From assembly GCA_002331565.1 (NCBI GenBank), contig DCZC01000179.1, positions 1 to 10,601 of the forward strand: a stretch of DNA of 10,601 nt. The letters are read 5' to 3'. The position numbers and the translations under genes are program-made. The stretch comes from Gemmatimonas sp. UBA2094 (GTDB lineage: Bacteria; Gemmatimonadota; Gemmatimonadetes; Gemmatimonadales; Gemmatimonadaceae). A model generated the notes under the pieces. That model was given only the letters and a program-made list of their open reading frames with translations. It made no database searches and was not told where the DNA came from. Position 1 is the stretch's first letter, and every line of letters begins with the position of its first letter. Positions 6,820 to 10,601 of the stretch are shown in pieces.

Positions 6820-7595
6820 GCGGCTACCTCCGCCATCGTATCGCGCACCGCGATCCCCGCTTCGCGCATCGTCCGCTTGAGGGCATGCACCGTGGTCAGC
6901 CCGTCGTGCAGAATGCCGGCCACCAGTACCGCGTCGGCACGGGCCTGCCGTACCGCATCCACCAGATGCTGCGCGTTTCCCGCTCCGCCCGACGCAATCA
7001 CCGGCACGTTCACTGTGTCGGCCACGGCACGCGTGATCTCGAGATCGTACCCGGTGCGCGCGCCGTCGCGGTCGATGCTCGTGAGCAGAATCTCGCCCGC
7101 CCCGCGCGCCACGCACTCCTGCGCCCAGGCCACAGCCTCCAGCGGCGTTTCCTCACGACCGCCCTTCACCCACACCTTGTACACGCCGTCGGCGTTCTTC
7201 TTCGCGTCGATGCTCGCCACCACGCACTGCGCACCGAAACGATCGGCCGACGCCGTGAGCACCTCGGGGTTGGTCACCGCCGCCGAGTTGAGCGACACCT
7301 TGTCGGCGCCCGCCCGCAACGCGCGCGCGACATCGTCGGCCGTGCGCACCCCACCACCGATGGTGAGCGGAATGAACAGGCGCTCCGCCGTGCGGCGTGC
7401 GACTTCCAACAGCGTGGCGCGCTCTTCGGCGCTCGCCGAGATGTCGAGAAAAGTGATTTCGTCGGCGCCTTCGAGCTCATAGCGCTCGGAGAGCGATACC
7501 GGATCACCCACGTCACGCAGCCCCACGAAGTTGACACCCTTCACCACGCGCCCACCCTTCACGTCGAGGCAGACGATCACGCGACGCGTGAGCAT
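6816..7595 (-). CDS. hisF: Imidazole glycerol phosphate synthase, cyclase subunit
   Basis: 259 residues, one (beta/alpha)8 barrel of usual length. HisF receives ammonia from HisH and converts PRFAR to imidazole glycerol phosphate and AICAR, the branch back to purine synthesis. The catalytic aspartates are in place: Asp11 in VCLDVKGG and Asp130 in ASIDAKKN. Phosphate-binding glycines are at TIGGG (78-82) and ASGGAG (201-206), with TSIDRDG (172-178) on strand 6. ATG 7595 shares one base with the hisB stop (TGATG), and GGAG lies a few bases upstream (7603-7606), so coupled initiation is likely. Its partner hisH is two genes upstream, with hisA and hisB between. Nothing is missing. Confidence 0.97.
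   Translation of the reverse strand: MLTRRVIVCLDVKGGRVVKGVNFVGLRDVGDPVSLSERYELEGADEITFLDISASAEERATLLEVARRTAERLFIPLTIGGGVRTADDVARALRAGADKVSLNSAAVTNPEVLTASADRFGAQCVVASIDAKKNADGVYKVWVKGGREETPLEAVAWAQECVARGAGEILLTSIDRDGARTGYDLEITRAVADTVNVPVIASGGAGNAQHLVDAVRQARADAVLVAGILHDGLTTVHALKRTMREAGIAVRDTMAEVAA
6826..6831 (-). promoter_or_regulatory. Shine-Dalgarno site of hisN
   Basis: GGAGGT on the - strand, inside the 3' end of hisF, stands six bases before GTG 6819. It decides the GTG start over the longer open frame. Confidence 0.7.
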
Positions 7596-8146
7596 CAGCG
7601 CACTCCGCCCTGCACGTCGATCGTTACCGAGCCCTTGGTGCTGAACACCGCACCGGTTTCCGCCAGCGCTTCATGCAGCGCGAACCCCAACGCCTTGAAC
7701 GCCGCCTCGATGATGTGATGCCGGTCGGTACCACGCAGCACGCGCACGTGCAGCGTGGCCTTTGCATTGTCCGCGAACGAGCGCATGAAGTGGTCGTACA
7801 GCCCACTCGGTAGCGGGCCGCGATAGTACGGCCGGCCCCCCATGTCGACCACGACCTGCACCAGTGCGTCGTCCATGGGCACCGTGCGCTCCCCGTAGCG
7901 GGCACAGGTGGCCGGCGTGTGTGCGGCGAAGGCCGCGCCGAGCGCGATGGCCACGTCCTCGATGAGGTGATGACGCAGATCGCCCTTGGCCCGAATGTCG
8001 AACGACACGCCGGAATACTTCGACAGCGCCACCAGCATGTGATCGAGAAACGGCTCGGTGGTGTCGATCACTGGCAGGTCCGGTGTCTGCTCGTCGAGCG
8101 CGATACGGATCTGCGTTTCCTTCGACTCTCTCGTAACAATGGTCAT
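7595..8146 (-). CDS. hisB: Imidazoleglycerol-phosphate dehydratase, monofunctional
   Basis: 183 residues, a little shorter than the usual 190-200. HisB dehydrates imidazole glycerol phosphate to imidazole acetol phosphate using two manganese ions. All ligand positions I can align to the plant enzyme are kept: His36 in FLDHML, His59, His60 and Glu63 in HHLIED, His119 in DHFM, and His143, His144 and Glu147 in HHIIEAAF; Glu10 in ETQI is kept as well. Two points are unusual: the segment before the first HH reads GDLRHH rather than the common GDLxIDDHH, about three residues shorter, and HHT is HHL. No phosphatase domain is fused; hisN covers that step. ATG 8146 overlaps the hisA stop by four bases (ATGA), with AGAGGA about nine bases upstream. 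Confidence 0.95.
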   Translation of the reverse strand: MTIVTRESKETQIRIALDEQTPDLPVIDTTEPFLDHMLVALSKYSGVSFDIRAKGDLRHHLIEDVAIALGAAFAAHTPATCARYGERTVPMDDALVQVVVDMGGRPYYRGPLPSGLYDHFMRSFADNAKATLHVRVLRGTDRHHIIEAAFKALGFALHEALAETGAVFSTKGSVTIDVQGGVR

Positions 8147-8856
8147 CCGCCGAATTCCTCTGCGAGACGGCGCGGGTCGATCGCGCCTGTGTATAGGGCC
8201 ATGCCCAGGACCGCGCCCGCCAGGCCGCGGTGTTCGAGCGCCCGCATGTCGTCCAGACTCGTCACCCCGCCCGAGGCGAACACGGGCCAGGCGCTTGCCT
8301 CGGCCACGTCTTCCATCAGTGGGAGATCCGTCCCTTCCATCTTCCCTTCGAGGTGCACGGCAGTCACCAGCACACCGGCCAATGGCAACACCGACAGCTC
8401 CTCAACGAAGTCCACCACGTTGAGGCGCGACGTGGTGGCCCACCCCTTGGTCACCACGTATCGCTCACGCACGTCGGCGGCGACGATGAGACGCCCCGGA
8501 AACTGATGGGCCATGTCGCGGCGCCAGTCCTCATCTTCCACGGCACGGGTGCCCACCACCACGTACTCGGCACCTTCGTCGAGCAGGCGCTCGATGCGCG
8601 ATTCGTCGCGCACGCCACCGCCCACCTGCACCGGCACGCCTGCCGTGCGCAGGATCTCACGAATCACCTCGTCGTTGCGTCCGCGCCCCGTGGCCGCATC
8701 GAGATCCACCACGTGCAACCGGTTGAACCCTTCGCGTACCCAGTCGCGCGCCACCGAGGCGGGATCGTCGAGACGAATCTTCTCGGCGTCGTAGTCGCCA
8801 CCCACCAGCTGCACGCACTTGCCGCCGCGCAGGTCAACCGCCGGAATCGCGATCAT
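8143..8856 (-). CDS. hisA: ProFAR isomerase (phosphoribosylformimino-AICAR-P isomerase)
   Basis: 237 residues forming a (beta/alpha)8 barrel homologous to HisF. It performs the Amadori rearrangement of ProFAR to PRFAR. Asp8 in AVDLRGG is the conserved first catalytic aspartate. Phosphate loops are VGGGVRD (78-84) and ASGGV (194-198). Strand 5 carries AADVR (Asp128), and Trp139 follows. On strand 6 the common TxxxxDGT motif reads TAVHLEGK (165-172): a glutamate, Glu170, takes the place of the second catalytic aspartate known from the Salmonella enzyme. Eukaryotic HIS6 proteins, as I recall them, also have EG at this place, so function is probably retained. The his-operon context argues against a dual HisA/TrpF (PriA) claim without further evidence. 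ATG 8856 overlaps the hisH stop (ATGA), with GGAGAG a few bases upstream. Confidence 0.94.
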   Translation of the reverse strand: MIAIPAVDLRGGKCVQLVGGDYDAEKIRLDDPASVARDWVREGFNRLHVVDLDAATGRGRNDEVIREILRTAGVPVQVGGGVRDESRIERLLDEGAEYVVVGTRAVEDEDWRRDMAHQFPGRLIVAADVRERYVVTKGWATTSRLNVVDFVEELSVLPLAGVLVTAVHLEGKMEGTDLPLMEDVAEASAWPVFASGGVTSLDDMRALEHRGLAGAVLGMALYTGAIDPRRLAEEFGG

Positions 8857-9503
8857 GCCGTGCTCTCCATGGTGTCTCGTACCGACGAGACGAATGCGAG
8901 GAAGGCGCGCACGAACGCGACGCCGCGTGCACTCGACTTCTCGGGATGGAACTGCGTGCCGATGACGTTCGCGAGGCGCACGGAGGCTGGAAACCGGTCA
9001 CCCTCGTGCTCGCTCCACGCCGTGACGAACGTTTCGCCCTCGGTGGTGGGACGCCCTACGTACGAGTTGGCATAGTACGCCACATCCAGCGCCGCCGCTT
9101 GCAGCAGCGGGTCGCGCACACCGTTCAGCTGATTCCAGCCGATCTGCGGAACCCGCTGCGCCCTGAGCTTCGCGACCCGTCCGGGCACCAGGCCAAGGCC
9201 ATCCCCCGGGCCCTCGTCGCTCGCATCGAACAGCAGCTGCATGCCCAGACAGATGCCCAGCGCCGGCAGCCCGTTCAGCAGCGCCTCGCGCATGGCCTCA
9301 CGGCCGGGAGCCAGTCGCTCCGCCGCCGGTGCGAACGCACCCACCCCGGGCAGCACCAGCGCGTCGGTGTCGCGCATGGCCGCAGCCGGGTCAGTCTCCA
9401 CGCGCACCACCGCGCCACCCGCTTCGATGGCCTTCACCAGTGAATGCAGATTGCCGGCACCGTAATCGAAGACCGTTACGCGCACAGGACTGCTTCCGCT
9501 CAC
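8853..9503 (-). CDS. hisH: Imidazole glycerol phosphate synthase, glutamine amidotransferase subunit
   Basis: 216 residues, class I glutamine amidotransferase. It hydrolyses glutamine and passes ammonia to HisF. The triad is complete: Cys85 in GICLGMQLL, His186 and Glu188 in QFHPEKS. The oxyanion region reads PGVGAF (52-57), and PQIGWN (119-124) faces the HisF interface. The HisH signature YFVHSY appears as YYANSY (143-148), so the histidine is asparagine. GTG 9503 was chosen because GGAGGT lies six bases upstream and the GTGA overlap with the hisC stop repeats the pattern of its neighbours. It adds a six-residue leader before a second GTG (9485), from which VRVTVFDYGAGN starts like typical HisH. 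A longer open frame to 9797 inside hisC lacks family likeness. Confidence 0.96.
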   Translation of the reverse strand: MSGSSPVRVTVFDYGAGNLHSLVKAIEAGGAVVRVETDPAAAMRDTDALVLPGVGAFAPAAERLAPGREAMREALLNGLPALGICLGMQLLFDASDEGPGDGLGLVPGRVAKLRAQRVPQIGWNQLNGVRDPLLQAAALDVAYYANSYVGRPTTEGETFVTAWSEHEGDRFPASVRLANVIGTQFHPEKSSARGVAFVRAFLAFVSSVRDTMESTA

Positions 9504-10570
9504 GGCGCACCTCCGTGCACGTCGCGGGTGGCTTCGTCGAAGGTGGTGAGAAACCGCTCCACGAGCTCCCATGGCCCCACACTGATGCGCAGCGTATCGC
9601 CCACGTGTGGCAAGCCGGGGAACGGACGCGCCGCCACGCCGCGCGCGCGCAACGCCTGTCCCACGTCCACGGCGCGCGCCACCGGCACGCACACGTAGTT
9701 GGCGTGCGACTCGAGCGGCGCGTAGCCGCGCGCGCGCAACTCGTCGGCCAGGCGCTCGCGGTTTTTCACCGCCAGCGTCACATGGTCGTGTACCCACTGC
9801 ATGTCGGAACGCAGCGCCGCGAGGGCCATCTGCTCGGCCACAGCGTTCAGCTTGTACGGACCGCGGGATTTCTCCACGTCGCGTACGAGCGGCGTGGCGC
9901 CGATGCCATAGCCCACGCGCAGCCCCGCGAGACCGAACGCCTTCGACATGGTGCGGATGACCAGCAGATTGTCTACGCGCATCGCGAGGTCCACCGCGGA
10001 CACGCCGCTGAACTCCGCGTACGCCTCGTCCACGAACACGACACCGGGTGCCTCGCGCACCGCACGTTCGAGCGTCTCACGCTTCAGCAGCGCGCCCGTG
10101 GGGTTGTTGGGTGAGCACAGATACAGAATGCGCGGGTTGGCCGCGAGCAGCACGTCGAGATCGGGTTGGTGATCGGGGCGTTCGGTGACCCCCACGTACC
10201 GCAGGCCGTTCATCTGCGCGAAGATGGGAATCATCGCGAAGCTCGGCTCGCTGCCGGCCACTACGCTCCCCGGTTCACCGAACGCGCGCATGGCACTGTC
10301 GAGAATGTCGTCGGAGCCGCAGCCGGTCACGACGCACTCGGGCGTGGCGCCCACGAAGTGTGCGAGTTCCTGCTTGAGCTCCGCCGCGTACAGACTCGGA
10401 TAGCGGGTCACGCGCGACACCGCGAGGTCGCGCAGCGCGCGCTCGGCCGCGGGCGGCAGTCCCCACAGATTGGTGTTGTCGGTGAGATCGAGATCCACCG
10501 GCGCGCGCTTGGGGTCGTACAGCGGCACACCGTCGTACAGCGCGCGGGCGTAGGCGAGACGGTCGCTCAT
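9500..10570 (-). CDS. hisC: Histidinol-phosphate aminotransferase
   Basis: 356 residues, PLP enzyme of fold type I, the usual length. It transfers the glutamate amino group to imidazole acetol phosphate, giving histidinol phosphate. The PLP lysine is Lys210 in TMSKAFGLAGLRVGY (207-221), and Arg218 there is a phosphate ligand. SPNNPTG (153-159) supplies the cofactor-binding asparagine, VDEAYAEF (180-187) the aspartate and tyrosine, and GCGSDDIL (83-90) the phosphate-cup loop. LDLTDNTNLWG near 27-37 is the family's N-terminal substrate segment (usually NENP/NTNP-like). ATG 10570 follows a weak G-rich site. The start overlaps a possible upstream stop (ATGA), and its own TGA overlaps hisH. Related aromatic or cobalamin-pathway aminotransferases look similar, but the operon settles the call. 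Confidence 0.96.
   Translation of the reverse strand: MSDRLAYARALYDGVPLYDPKRAPVDLDLTDNTNLWGLPPAAERALRDLAVSRVTRYPSLYAAELKQELAHFVGATPECVVTGCGSDDILDSAMRAFGEPGSVVAGSEPSFAMIPIFAQMNGLRYVGVTERPDHQPDLDVLLAANPRILYLCSPNNPTGALLKRETLERAVREAPGVVFVDEAYAEFSGVSAVDLAMRVDNLLVIRTMSKAFGLAGLRVGYGIGATPLVRDVEKSRGPYKLNAVAEQMALAALRSDMQWVHDHVTLAVKNRERLADELRARGYAPLESHANYVCVPVARAVDVGQALRARGVAARPFPGLPHVGDTLRISVGPWELVERFLTTFDEATRDVHGGAP
9509..9514 (-). promoter_or_regulatory. Shine-Dalgarno site of hisH
   Basis: GGAGGT on the - strand, within the last codons of hisC, lies six bases before GTG 9503. It favours this start over the second GTG at 9485. Confidence 0.7.
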
Positions 10571-10601
10571 CGCGGCACCCCCCAGGCGCGCGCCGCGGCC
10601 G
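10567..10601 (-). CDS. 3' end of an upstream his-operon gene (possibly hisD), cut by right edge
   Basis: On the - strand a frame is open from the right edge and ends in TGA at 10569-10567. This TGA overlaps the hisC ATG by four bases (ATGA). The ten visible residues are AAARAWGVPR. Every other junction in this operon has the same 1- or 4-base overlap, which is why I read this as the tail of a coupled gene rather than chance. hisD is the usual neighbour of hisC and is otherwise missing, but ten residues cannot identify it. Confidence 0.4.
   Translation of the reverse strand, partial: AAARAWGVPR

Noticed and set aside
5222..8506. Several long + strand open frames over hisIE, hisN, hisF and hisB (for example 5222-6064, 6067-6702, 6885-7718)
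   Set aside because: All are antisense to genes with complete active-site motifs; their composition is Arg/His/Ala-rich and typical of GC-rich shadow frames.
8143..8856. HisA as dual-function PriA (HisA/TrpF)
   Set aside because: PriA is an actinobacterial feature tied to a missing trpF. The window gives no evidence on trpF, and the strand 6 motif here is not PriA-like.

Overview
The window is dense, GC-rich bacterial chromosome (about two thirds G+C by eye, strong G/C preference at third codon positions, frequent GTG starts). Gene content and codon style suggest an environmental, probably Gemmatimonadota-like bacterium. This taxonomic call is an inference from gene style and no rRNA or marker gene is present to confirm it. 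Almost the whole window is coding, and no stretch over 300 bases lacks a gene.

Left part, + strand (1-5295): first comes the C-terminal portion of an M16-family (pitrilysin/insulinase-like) protein that has no HxxEH zinc motif. A 154-base gap follows, filled largely by a long imperfect palindrome (1331-1452). Next is a DUF429-family protein with a predicted RNase H-like fold. It is followed by a coupled pair: a Tat-exported Gfo/Idh/MocA oxidoreductase whose TGA overlaps the ATG (TGATG) of a secreted M20-family metallopeptidase. A perfect 11-bp GC hairpin lies inside the first codons of the M20 gene and leaves its start or its regulation open.

Right part, - strand (5408-10601): a histidine biosynthesis operon, transcribed right to left as hisC-hisH-hisA-hisB-hisF-hisN-hisIE. 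Every junction overlaps by 1 or 4 bases. Ten codons open to the right edge and ending in an ATGA overlap with hisC suggest one more upstream gene, plausibly hisD. The set covers HisIE (PR-ATP to ProFAR), HisA (ProFAR to PRFAR), HisH and HisF (PRFAR plus glutamine to IGP and AICAR), HisB (IGP to imidazole acetol phosphate), HisC (transamination to histidinol phosphate) and an IMPase-type HisN (dephosphorylation to histidinol). HisG and the bulk of HisD are not in the window.

The two halves converge on a 112-base spacer (5296-5407) carrying tandem CTGCCGT-type heptamers inside a possible long-loop stem. I do not see a clearly new biological system. The most notable items are the long palindrome, the early-codon hairpin in the M20 gene, the heptamer array, the fully overlapping and reordered his operon, and several atypical active-site or loop features.
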